Shown piece after piece: positions 1-6,967 of a stretch of 13,767 nucleotides of DNA; positions within the stretch are counted from its first letter, which is position 1; each line of letters begins with the position of its first letter. The notes under the pieces are model-generated. The model saw only the letters and a list, made by a program, of their open reading frames with translations. It did not search any database and was not told the origin of the DNA. This DNA is from an uncultured Lachnospiraceae bacterium (GTDB taxonomy: Bacteria > Bacillota > Clostridia > Lachnospirales > Lachnospiraceae), in contig CAJTOO010000048.1 of NCBI GenBank assembly GCA_910577735.1, forward strand, positions 1 to 13,767. Reading direction: 5' to 3'. A program made the position numbers and the translations under genes.

Positions 1-20
1 TTGAAAAATTTGAGGTGCCC

Positions 21-65
21 GGGCAGGCTATAAAAGAATTTACCTTTCAAAGCTGCCTTTTATTT
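21..65 (+). terminator. Possible rho-independent terminator of a gene left of the window
   Basis: Bases 21-29 pair with 51-58 (GGCAG plus CT against AGCTGCC, with one bulged G and a wobble at the end). The loop is about 21 nt and is followed by TTTTATTT. The stem is short and bulged, so the call is weak. It would fit the end of an unseen upstream plus-strand gene and would insulate the diguanylate cyclase promoter just downstream. Confidence 0.3.
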
Positions 66-72
66 CCCCGAA

Positions 73-101
73 TTGACTTCCCGAATTACCCTTGCTATAA
101 T
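73..101 (+). promoter_or_regulatory. SigA-type promoter of the diguanylate cyclase gene
   Basis: TTGACT at 73-78 is a 5/6 match to the -35 box. TATAAT at 96-101 is a perfect -10 box. The spacer is exactly 17 nt, and TG at 93-94 gives an extended -10 element. The predicted transcription start is near 108, leaving a leader of about 50 nt that contains a dyad and the ribosome site. This is the best promoter match in the window and suggests strong basal transcription. Confidence 0.75.
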
Positions 102-117
102 TATTACGAAATATTGA

Positions 118-140
118 ATAGTCAAAACGATATTGACTAT
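118..140. promoter_or_regulatory. Inverted repeat in the diguanylate cyclase leader
   Basis: ATAGTCAA (118-125) and TTGACTAT (133-140) are perfect 8-bp inverted repeats separated by 7 nt (126-132). The dyad lies just downstream of the predicted transcription start and ends 4 nt before the ribosome site. It could be a repressor operator or an RNA hairpin affecting translation. The symmetry is directly visible; the function is inference. Confidence 0.45.
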
Positions 141-144
141 ATTC

Positions 145-150
145 AGGGGG
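145..150 (+). promoter_or_regulatory. Ribosome binding site that fixes a TTG start
   Basis: AGGGGG lies 7 nt before the TTG at 158-160. No ATG in this frame is comparably placed, and the codons after the TTG encode a plausible basic N-terminus followed by a membrane segment. This supports TTG as the true start codon. Confidence 0.6.
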
Positions 151-157
151 AATTTCA

Positions 158-1579
158 TTGAAACAGAAATCAAGATATATCTGGACCAATATAAAACTGG
201 TATGCACGATTGTCCCTATTGTCCTTCTGATGATTGTGATTTATTTTATTCTGGTAAGAAATGAAATAACAACATTATCGAAAGCAAAACTTGCTCTGGA
301 ATCGCAAAACTACGCGGAAGATATCAGCACATGGGCCGATTCTGTCTTACAGGAAATGACGATTTATAAATCCATGGCTGAACAAATTGGTCTGGAAAAA
401 GCTGAAACCTACAAGATGATGGATACCAGTGCCGGTACACACAGTGCCTATCCTTATGGCCTGTATCTGGGAGACGATCAGGGCAACTATTACGATTCCT
501 CCGGCTGGATTCCCGGTGACGATTTTGTTGTAACCGAACGGGATTGGTATCAGGAAGGTCTGGGGCATGATGCCTTTGCCTTCGGCGAGCCTTATGTGGA
601 TGCCATGACCGGCGGCACCTGTGTAAGTGTGACTGCCAGACTCAGCACGGGGCCCGCTGTAAGTATATTAGCCGCTGATGTCTATCTGGATTATGCTGCA
701 CAGCTGGCGAAAGAAATCACTGCAACTGAAATTGAAAACGCCTTTTTTGTTACCCGGGAGAATCGGATGATTGTAGCGGCTTCCACGCCTGCTCTGGTTG
801 GAAGCATATTATCTGCTGAAATGGATTCCGTATTGTACCAGAATATCAGCGGTCTGCTGGATGCAAATGTAATCGGTCAGACCGAAGTCCCCGGTGATAA
901 CGGCAGTACATATTTCGTCAACATCAACTTGATTGAAAACACTGACTGGTACTTCGTCACATGTATGAATCGCAAGATGGTTTTTCAGAATCTCTGGCGA
1001 ATAGAATTTCCCATGTTGATTGTGGCCATTGCTGCTGCCTTACTTCTCTTTGCCGTAACTTCTAAATTTTCGCGGGAAATGAGTATCATCCGGAAGAAAG
1101 CCAAACGGGATCCTTTGACAAACCTTTGGAATCGAAATGGTTTTGAAGAACATATTCGTTTTGCCCTGGAGGAAAATCCCGGTCAGGGACTTCTTCTCAT
1201 CATTGATATGGATAATTTTAAACTGGTCAACGACCAGCTTGGACACCCCGTGGGCGATAAAGTGCTGCAGGATTTCAGCCAGCTTCTGGAGAACTTCTTT
1301 AATCGAAACAAAGATGTGGTTTCCCGTCTTGGCGGCGATGAATTTGCTGTCTTTGTCGGACGCAAGATTACCGTAACCGAAGCGGAAGCAATGCTGACGA
1401 AATTTGTCAGTCTGGTACACAAGAATCTGAATGAAAAATATCCGGCCCAAAACCTTTCCGCAAGTATTGGAGCCGCCTTTGTATCACACAGTGAATCCTA
1501 CAATTTTCTGTATCAAAATGCGGATAAAGCCCTCTATGAAATAAAGAGGAACGGTAAAAACGGATTCCGGATACGCTAA
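158..1579 (+). CDS. Membrane diguanylate cyclase with dCache sensor and GGDEF domain
   Basis: This protein (473 aa) probably makes cyclic di-GMP from two GTP in response to an extracellular ligand. Membrane segments lie at about residues 12-33 and 284-302. The roughly 250-residue outer loop between them fits a double-Cache (dCache_1) domain. Within it, R128, W130, Y131, Y146 and D174 follow the spacing of the amino-acid-binding dCache motif as I recall it from chemoreceptors such as PctA. The cytoplasmic GGDEF domain spans about 317-473: DPLTNLWNRNGF at 318-329, IDMDNFKLVND at 349-359, and an intact GGDEF at 392-396. An RxxD motif (RNKD, 383-386) lies five residues before GGDEF, as in the inhibitory product-binding I-site. 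No EAL or HD-GYP phosphodiesterase domain is present. The gene stands alone with its own promoter and converges on the efflux operon. The start is TTG with a good ribosome site. The domain call is firm; the ligand is inference. Confidence 0.93.
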   Translation: MKQKSRYIWTNIKLVCTIVPIVLLMIVIYFILVRNEITTLSKAKLALESQNYAEDISTWADSVLQEMTIYKSMAEQIGLEKAETYKMMDTSAGTHSAYPYGLYLGDDQGNYYDSSGWIPGDDFVVTERDWYQEGLGHDAFAFGEPYVDAMTGGTCVSVTARLSTGPAVSILAADVYLDYAAQLAKEITATEIENAFFVTRENRMIVAASTPALVGSILSAEMDSVLYQNISGLLDANVIGQTEVPGDNGSTYFVNINLIENTDWYFVTCMNRKMVFQNLWRIEFPMLIVAIAAALLLFAVTSKFSREMSIIRKKAKRDPLTNLWNRNGFEEHIRFALEENPGQGLLLIIDMDNFKLVNDQLGHPVGDKVLQDFSQLLENFFNRNKDVVSRLGGDEFAVFVGRKITVTEAEAMLTKFVSLVHKNLNEKYPAQNLSASIGAAFVSHSESYNFLYQNADKALYEIKRNGKNGFRIR

Positions 1580-1680
1580 ACGATGCATCCAACGTTCCGG
1601 TTTTCTATTAAAAATCAATCTCTATTACGATATTCACTCCGTAAACTCAGATAAGGGCATCGATTTCCGATAGTATTCAT

Positions 1681-1720
1681 AAAAGCCAGGATACGTCAAA
1701 TCATATCCTGGCTTTTATCT
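1681..1720. terminator. Bidirectional rho-independent terminator between convergent genes
   Basis: Bases 1681-1693 and 1704-1716 form a perfect 13-bp stem around a 10-nt loop. The stem starts with AAAA and ends with TTTT on each strand, so it can act in both directions. It lies between the ends of the convergent diguanylate cyclase (stop at 1579) and RND transporter (stop at 1806) genes and probably serves both. It sits 101 nt past the first stop and 89 nt past the second. Confidence 0.75.
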
Positions 1721-1749
1721 ATTTACAACACTTTTATCTATTTACAACA
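1712..1749. repeat. Exact 19-bp tandem duplication
   Basis: The 19-nt unit beginning CTTTTATCTATTTAC occurs at 1712-1730 and again, identically and without a gap, at 1731-1749. The first copy begins in the right arm of the terminator stem, so the duplication has copied part of the terminator arm and its T-rich tail. It looks like a recent slippage or duplication product; no function is evident. Confidence 0.85.
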
Positions 1750-1805
1750 CACTCCATAATTCATCAGCCATCAAACATGATTTCCCTTAGCAGATTTCTT
1801 TATGT

Positions 1806-4800
1806 TTATGACTCCTTATGCCTATTCTTCTTCTCTTCCTTCGCCGCCAGCCTTGCCTCTTTCTTTTGTATCCTCTTTTCCTTACGGCTCCTCTTATCTA
1901 TGATCAGATAGAACGTGGGCATCAACAGAAGAATCAGCACTGTGGACGCTATCAGTCCACCAATGATAACTAATGCCATACCTTCCATCATGACAGATCC
2001 CTCTCCGATTCCCAGTGACATAGGCACCATGGATAAGATTGTGGTCACTGTGGTCATCAGAATAGGACGCAGTCTCAACTGTCCGCTTTGGATCAATGCC
2101 TCCTCAAGAGACATTTCTTCCCGCAGCCGGTTTGCCGTATCCACATACAGGATACCGTTATTCACCACAATACCGACTAACATCAGCACACCCATGAGTG
2201 ACACCATGCTGAGGGTGGATCCTGTAAGATACAGAAGTCCAAAGGATCCAATCAGCGCAAAGGGAATACTCATCATGACCATCATGGAAAATCTGGGCGA
2301 CTCAAACTGCATCGCCATTACCAGGAAAATAAGGAATACCGCCACAAATATCGCTGTGATGATCGCCGTAAATTCATCTATCATCATATCATCCATCATC
2401 GTAGTGGCTCGGGAAACTCCCCTTGGCAGAACCATCTGCTCCATAGCCTCATCAGCAGCTTCCTGCGCCGTAAACCTGGCTTCATCCGTGGTACTTGCTG
2501 TCACCGCCACCTGATAAATACCGTCCACGCGTGTCAGTGTGACCGGTGAATCCACATACTCTACCGAAGCGATCTCCGACAATGGCACCTGGGTTCCATA
2601 AGGTGTGGCCAATGTTATGTTCAAGAGGTCGTTCATATTATCATACTCGCCCTCCGGATACTCCACCCGCACTGAAAACTCTTCGCCGCTTCTGGTCAGC
2701 TTGGCAGCCTCCGTGCCGCTTAAGGTGCTGTACATTTCTCCCGCTACCTGCATGGGCGCAAGTCCCACCGCCATACTCTTTAATGGATCAATGACCACCT
2801 TCGCCTGGGTAGATGCATCGGACATATTAGAGGATGTCTGTAAGACACCCGGAATCTGTTGGAGCATCTGTTGTACCTGCTTGGACGCCGCTTTCAGGTC
2901 ACCCAGATCACGTCCTTCCAGGTCTATTTCGATACCGCTTCCCATCATGCTCGTCATGCTGGCTCCAGTTGCCTGGATGCTGATATCCATATTGGTCTTA
3001 TCCGCCAGCTCTCTGGTATAACGCTCGATAACCTCGCCTGTAGAGAGTTCACATTCATCAGAAAGATAGGCTGTCAGTGAAGCAGTGGCACCGGAAACGC
3101 TGAAAGAATAACGCCCCACATTTTCATCCGTCTCCGCCATTTCTTCCAGGAACTTTGTCTGCTCCTCAATCACATCCATCTTCGTTCCAGACCGGAAACT
3201 TGCCGTAATGGAAAATGCACCCTCATCCATGCTCGGCATCAATTCCGTATGTATATGGCTGACCAGCATAAAGGCCGCAACCAGAAGGATAACCGAAACA
3301 CAGACCACCAGGCCTTTCTTGGGCAGTAACTTACGAAGCAGTCTGTCATAGCTGCTGTTTATCTTTCTCAGTAATACGTTGACTGGCAGTTCTTTCTTCT
3401 CCTGTGGCTTAAATTTAGAAAACAGCAGCGGGATGATCGTCATCGCCATGACCAAAGATGCCAGCATGGCCATGATAATTGTCATACCAAGCTCTGTAAA
3501 CAGCTGTCCTGACAATCCTTTCATGGTACTTAACGGCAGATACACCACAACTGTGGTTATCGTGGAAGCGACAATGGAAGCCGTTACAATACCAGTTCCT
3601 TTAAGCGCTGATTCCCAGTATTCTCCCGTTTCATCTTTTAATCTGAAACAGCTTTCCAACACCACAATGGAACTGTCCACCATCATACCGATGGCGATAA
3701 CCAAAGCTCCCATGGTCACAACATTAAAGGTAAATCCCATCATGTTCATACCAATCATGGTGGCAAATAAAGAAATGGGCATGGAACTTCCCACAATCAG
3801 GCTGGCCCGCAGATCTCCAAAGAAGATAAACAGCACCAGCATGGAAAACACAACGCCTAAGAGCAGCGTATTTCCCACCGATGTGAGCGACGACTGAATC
3901 ATATCACTGGCATTATAAATGACACTGATTTCCACAGTATCATTATCTGCCTGCATTCTGTCCAAGGTCCGTTTCACATCCCTGGTGACATCCACCGTAC
4001 CATAACTTTTCTTCTTGGTAATGGCAATGGTCACATTTTCCTGACCGTTATATCTGCTTATGCTGGAGGCATCCATCTGGCTCTCACTGACATGGGCAAT
4101 CTCTGAAAGCGGAATAATCTGTCCTTTCGCCGTGGTAATGGGAATATTCTGAATCTGTACCACGCCCGAAATATCCGCGCTGCTGGATACCGCAATATTC
4201 TGGGAACCCTGACTCACGTTTCCAGCCGGAACCGTAAAATCCATGGAACCGATAGTCTGTGCGATCGTGCTCATGGAGATACCATATTGCTTCATGGCCT
4301 GTGAATTGAGCTGTACTCTGATATAATTCTCATGACCGCCGTACACAGTGACATCCGCCACACCGGAAATCGTCTCAAGTTCTGTTACCAAAGTATCGTT
4401 AACATAACTCAACACATCGCTGTCACCCACTGCCGTGACCGAGATATCCATGGTCTCCATCTGATCCATGGACATCTCGATGACCATCGGCTCATTTACA
4501 TCTTCCGGCATGGATGCCTTTGCTGTATCCAAAGCCGTCTTTAAATCCATATAAGCATCTTTTAAATCCGTTCCGTACTCATACTGGAACATGACCATGG
4601 ACATATTCTCTGCAGACTGTGAGGTGTAAGTTGTCACACCGCTCTGCTCGGAACCCGCGGCTTCCACTTCCTTGGTCACCAGTTCCTCCACACTCTCCGG
4701 ATCCGCACCCGGATAGATGGTATAGACCAAAAGCATGGGAAGCTCCATATCCGGTGTCAATTCCAGGCGAAAACTCACAACTGATGACAGACCGAATACT

Positions 4801-4865
4801 ATCAGCGCCAGAATAATCATGGCTATGGATACGGGTCTTTTTAAGGCTAATTTAGTCAAACTCAT
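1806..4865 (-). CDS. RND-family efflux transporter (HAE1/AcrB-like)
   Basis: This is a proton- or ion-driven inner-membrane exporter of the resistance-nodulation-division superfamily, 1019 aa, near the usual 1000-1050. The layout is the classic duplicated one: TM1 at about residues 10-30, a first porter loop to about 328, TM2-6 at about 329-485, TM7 at 518-536, a second porter loop, and TM8-12 at about 832-990. Recognisable motifs are KRPVSIAM at the N-terminus, VDSSIVVLES in TM4 and VVNNGILYVD in TM10. Two relay residues differ from AcrB: D407 is kept (D397 here) but D408 is Ser398, and K940 is Asn902. The C-terminal 30 residues are strongly basic (Lys/Arg rich). The start at 4865 was chosen over an upstream ATG at 4904 because GGAG lies about 6 nt before it and MSLTKLALKRPVS is the typical family start. 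It lies 83 nt downstream of the adaptor gene. Substrate is unknown; drugs, bile acids, lipids or peptides are all possible. Confidence 0.93.
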   Translation of the reverse strand: MSLTKLALKRPVSIAMIILALIVFGLSSVVSFRLELTPDMELPMLLVYTIYPGADPESVEELVTKEVEAAGSEQSGVTTYTSQSAENMSMVMFQYEYGTDLKDAYMDLKTALDTAKASMPEDVNEPMVIEMSMDQMETMDISVTAVGDSDVLSYVNDTLVTELETISGVADVTVYGGHENYIRVQLNSQAMKQYGISMSTIAQTIGSMDFTVPAGNVSQGSQNIAVSSSADISGVVQIQNIPITTAKGQIIPLSEIAHVSESQMDASSISRYNGQENVTIAITKKKSYGTVDVTRDVKRTLDRMQADNDTVEISVIYNASDMIQSSLTSVGNTLLLGVVFSMLVLFIFFGDLRASLIVGSSMPISLFATMIGMNMMGFTFNVVTMGALVIAIGMMVDSSIVVLESCFRLKDETGEYWESALKGTGIVTASIVASTITTVVVYLPLSTMKGLSGQLFTELGMTIIMAMLASLVMAMTIIPLLFSKFKPQEKKELPVNVLLRKINSSYDRLLRKLLPKKGLVVCVSVILLVAAFMLVSHIHTELMPSMDEGAFSITASFRSGTKMDVIEEQTKFLEEMAETDENVGRYSFSVSGATASLTAYLSDECELSTGEVIERYTRELADKTNMDISIQATGASMTSMMGSGIEIDLEGRDLGDLKAASKQVQQMLQQIPGVLQTSSNMSDASTQAKVVIDPLKSMAVGLAPMQVAGEMYSTLSGTEAAKLTRSGEEFSVRVEYPEGEYDNMNDLLNITLATPYGTQVPLSEIASVEYVDSPVTLTRVDGIYQVAVTASTTDEARFTAQEAADEAMEQMVLPRGVSRATTMMDDMMIDEFTAIITAIFVAVFLIFLVMAMQFESPRFSMMVMMSIPFALIGSFGLLYLTGSTLSMVSLMGVLMLVGIVVNNGILYVDTANRLREEMSLEEALIQSGQLRLRPILMTTVTTILSMVPMSLGIGEGSVMMEGMALVIIGGLIASTVLILLLMPTFYLIIDKRSRKEKRIQKKEARLAAKEEKKNRHKES

Positions 4866-4948
4866 GCTATTCTCCATTCCGAAGCGTTTCTGCCAAAGAC
4901 ACATCCGGATAATTTGTGACGCTCCTGCACAAACTTCCGCGCCTGCGT

Positions 4949-6772
4949 CTATTCTGCCTCAGTCTCCTTGTTCCCGCTATCCTGTACCGATATCTCCGCT
5001 CCGTCTCTTAAGTTCGCAGACCAGCTTGTGATCAGCACCTCGTCCGCACGCAGTCCTGATAAGATGGTAATGGTTTCTGCATCAAAAATACCAGTCTCCA
5101 CATCCCGGCGTTTGGCAATGCCGCTCTCTGTCACATAGACATAGGGCTGGCTGTCATCATAATATACCGCATCATAAGGAATCAGGAGCGCATCGCCCTG
5201 ACTGTATGTATCTGCAATGACTTTTACACTGCTGCCTGTCAGCAGACTGGCATCCGGTGTGCTCACACAGGATTTGACCGCAAATAATCCCGTGGTCTGA
5301 TCAATCATTGTACCAATCTCGGTAATCGCCGCATCATACAGCTTCCCGTTCCGGTCCACCTGTATCTTCTGTCCCACCCGAAGGGTGTTGCGGATTCCTT
5401 CGCTCACGTTGAAAGTGACTGTCATGGTGTTTTTGTTGGAGATGACAAAAGCCGGTCCACTGGGAGAAGCAAAGTCATGCTCCTTCACATTGACTGCCTC
5501 AATCACACCGTCAATGGGCGCCGTCAGGGTATACATATCCAGCTGATACTCCGCGCTGTCGATGGCAACCTTTGCCCCCTGTGCACCTACTTTGGCTGAA
5601 TTGACTGTAGCTGCTGCAGAATCGACCCCCAGTGCCGCCGTTTTCTTATTGGCATCCTGCACCGGTGTGGTGTCTATATTGAGGCTGGCTTCTGTCATAT
5701 TCTTGATAGCCTCTGTCTGTTCCAGGCTTTTGTATGTATCGGACAGGGTACTGTTCAGCTGCTCCTGACCGTCCTCAATGGACTCAATACCCGCCTTGAC
5801 CTGCTCATACGCTGACTCTGTCTGCGATACCGCTGACTGGGCGGATGACATGGCTACTCTGGCATCGTCTAAGGATTTTTTATAGTATTCTATTTCTTCT
5901 TCTACTGCCTTTAAAGCCTCGCCAGCCGCCTTTAAATCATCTTTTGCTTTTTGTAAATCGGTAGCATAATCCTTATCTGGTGGATATGATTCTTCCACTC
6001 CTGGTGACTCCAGCCTTGTAACCTCTGCCACCGCCCTTTGATATGCCGCCTGCTTATCATAATACTCATAAGAATCTATCGTCGCACTATACGCGGCCTG
6101 TGCCTGTCCATAGGCTGCTTCCGCCTGCTCTGCATATGCATTGGCCTTATTCTTCGCCTTCTTTAAATCGTCCTTCTGCTCCTGGGCATCTTTCTTATCT
6201 TCACTTAAATCTGCCATCTGCTCATTGATATCATCAATCCCATTGTTGATGCTGTCAATCTGTATCTGCATCTGATACAACTGCAGGTCCTTCTGCCGCT
6301 GGGTCTGTTCATTCTGAATATCTATCTGTGCAATGGCACTCTCATACTGGGCCTGCGCAATCTCATAGCCCACCTGCGCCGCATCCACATTGGCTTCCAC
6401 ACTCTCATACTGAGCCTGCGCACTGGCAAGCTGCAGCTGCGCCGCCTCAGAATCAAGTTTACATAATTCCTGTCCGGCTACTACCGTATCACCCACCGCC
6501 ACATCAGCACTTAAGACCTCCGCTGACACCATGGGAATCACATACACAAATTCCTCCGGGCTTACTGTGCCCACGAATTCATTCTTTAACGTGAGTGTTC
6601 CTGCCTCCGGATTTTGAACCTCTACAGGAATCGCTTCACTGACTGTCTCTTCCTCTGCTGTCTCTTCCTCTGCTGTCTCTTCGCCGCAGCCCGTCATCAT
6701 CATGCCTGTACATGCTGATGCAAGTAAAACTGCCAAAGCTTTGCGAGGGAATTTTATGTACTGTCTTTTCAT
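4949..6772 (-). CDS. RND efflux periplasmic-adaptor-type lipoprotein with very long coiled coil
   Basis: This is a membrane-fusion protein (MacA/AcrA/HlyD superfamily), 607 aa, against about 370-400 for typical AcrA-like proteins. A lipoprotein signal peptide is visible: basic start MKRQ, hydrophobic stretch, then MTGC with lipid-site Cys29, followed by an acidic linker of TAEEE repeats. Next come a lipoyl half-domain (about 75-108), a huge Ala/Gln/Glu/Lys-rich coiled coil (about 108-410), the second lipoyl half (about 414-445, LTAPIDGVIEAV), a beta-barrel (about 448-520) and a membrane-proximal domain (about 525-600). The coiled coil is broken near its midpoint (256-269) by a Pro/Gly-rich stretch, SPGVEESYPPD, which probably forms the hairpin tip. 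The start at 6772 gives a clean signal peptide; the upstream ATG at 6832 would add 20 residues that spoil it. The gene is first in an operon with the RND transporter and presumably anchors to the membrane beside it. Confidence 0.9.
   Translation of the reverse strand: MKRQYIKFPRKALAVLLASACTGMMMTGCGEETAEEETAEEETVSEAIPVEVQNPEAGTLTLKNEFVGTVSPEEFVYVIPMVSAEVLSADVAVGDTVVAGQELCKLDSEAAQLQLASAQAQYESVEANVDAAQVGYEIAQAQYESAIAQIDIQNEQTQRQKDLQLYQMQIQIDSINNGIDDINEQMADLSEDKKDAQEQKDDLKKAKNKANAYAEQAEAAYGQAQAAYSATIDSYEYYDKQAAYQRAVAEVTRLESPGVEESYPPDKDYATDLQKAKDDLKAAGEALKAVEEEIEYYKKSLDDARVAMSSAQSAVSQTESAYEQVKAGIESIEDGQEQLNSTLSDTYKSLEQTEAIKNMTEASLNIDTTPVQDANKKTAALGVDSAAATVNSAKVGAQGAKVAIDSAEYQLDMYTLTAPIDGVIEAVNVKEHDFASPSGPAFVISNKNTMTVTFNVSEGIRNTLRVGQKIQVDRNGKLYDAAITEIGTMIDQTTGLFAVKSCVSTPDASLLTGSSVKVIADTYSQGDALLIPYDAVYYDDSQPYVYVTESGIAKRRDVETGIFDAETITILSGLRADEVLITSWSANLRDGAEISVQDSGNKETEAE
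6643..6682 (-). repeat. 15-bp tandem repeat in the adaptor linker
   Basis: Two perfect 15-nt copies (6643-6657 and 6658-6672) and a 10-nt partial third copy (6673-6682) encode TAEEE repeats directly after lipid-site Cys29. The unit is a multiple of three, so copy-number change would alter linker length without a frameshift. Confidence 0.85.
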
Positions 6773-6837
6773 CGTAAAACCCATACCCTTTCCGTATACT
6801 GCTGCCGTGAAACATAAGCTCCACACATTCATTTTTT

Positions 6838-6865
6838 AGAATACAATCTTTTCATCAAAAATCAA
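6838..6865 (-). promoter_or_regulatory. Possible promoter of the adaptor-RND efflux operon
   Basis: On the minus strand, TTGATT (6865-6860) and TATTCT (6843-6838) are separated by 16 nt. Each matches about 4 of 6 consensus bases. It lies 65 nt before the adaptor start and downstream of the terminator of the preceding operon, where a promoter is expected. The surrounding DNA is very AT-rich, so chance matches are likely. Confidence 0.35.
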
Positions 6866-6920
6866 GAGTATCTTTCCACATTTAAGACTTTTTTTAGAAA
6901 AATAAAATATCTTTCTACGT

Positions 6921-6960
6921 AATAAAAATACCGACCCCGTCCGCAGACGAAAATCGGTAT
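6921..6960 (-). terminator. Rho-independent terminator of the signalling operon
   Basis: Reading the minus strand, ATACCGA (6960-6954) pairs with TCGGTAT (6934-6928). An inner CGTC/GACG stem with a 4-nt loop lies within it. The T-rich tail is TATTTTTATT. It begins 7 nt past the stop codon of the hybrid kinase and separates this operon from the efflux operon. Confidence 0.8.
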
Positions 6961-6967
6961 CTTCCTT

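Noticed and set aside
3..161. Open frame from the left edge ending in TGA that overlaps the TTG start of the cyclase (TTGA)
   Set aside because: The translation (52 residues) does not look like a known protein end, and the region is already explained by a near-consensus promoter, a dyad and a ribosome site. A frame of this length can be open by chance.
1915..2514. 199-aa plus-strand frame opposite the RND gene
   Set aside because: It lies wholly antisense to a clear RND transporter, has low-complexity Ile/Ser/Thr content typical of a shadow frame, and has no ribosome site or domain. Other antisense frames, such as 3379-3897 and 11235-11660, were dropped for the same reason.
4866..4948. Small gene or regulatory element between adaptor and RND genes
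   Set aside because: The 83-nt gap has no credible ORF, terminator or strong promoter; it is an ordinary intra-operon spacer.
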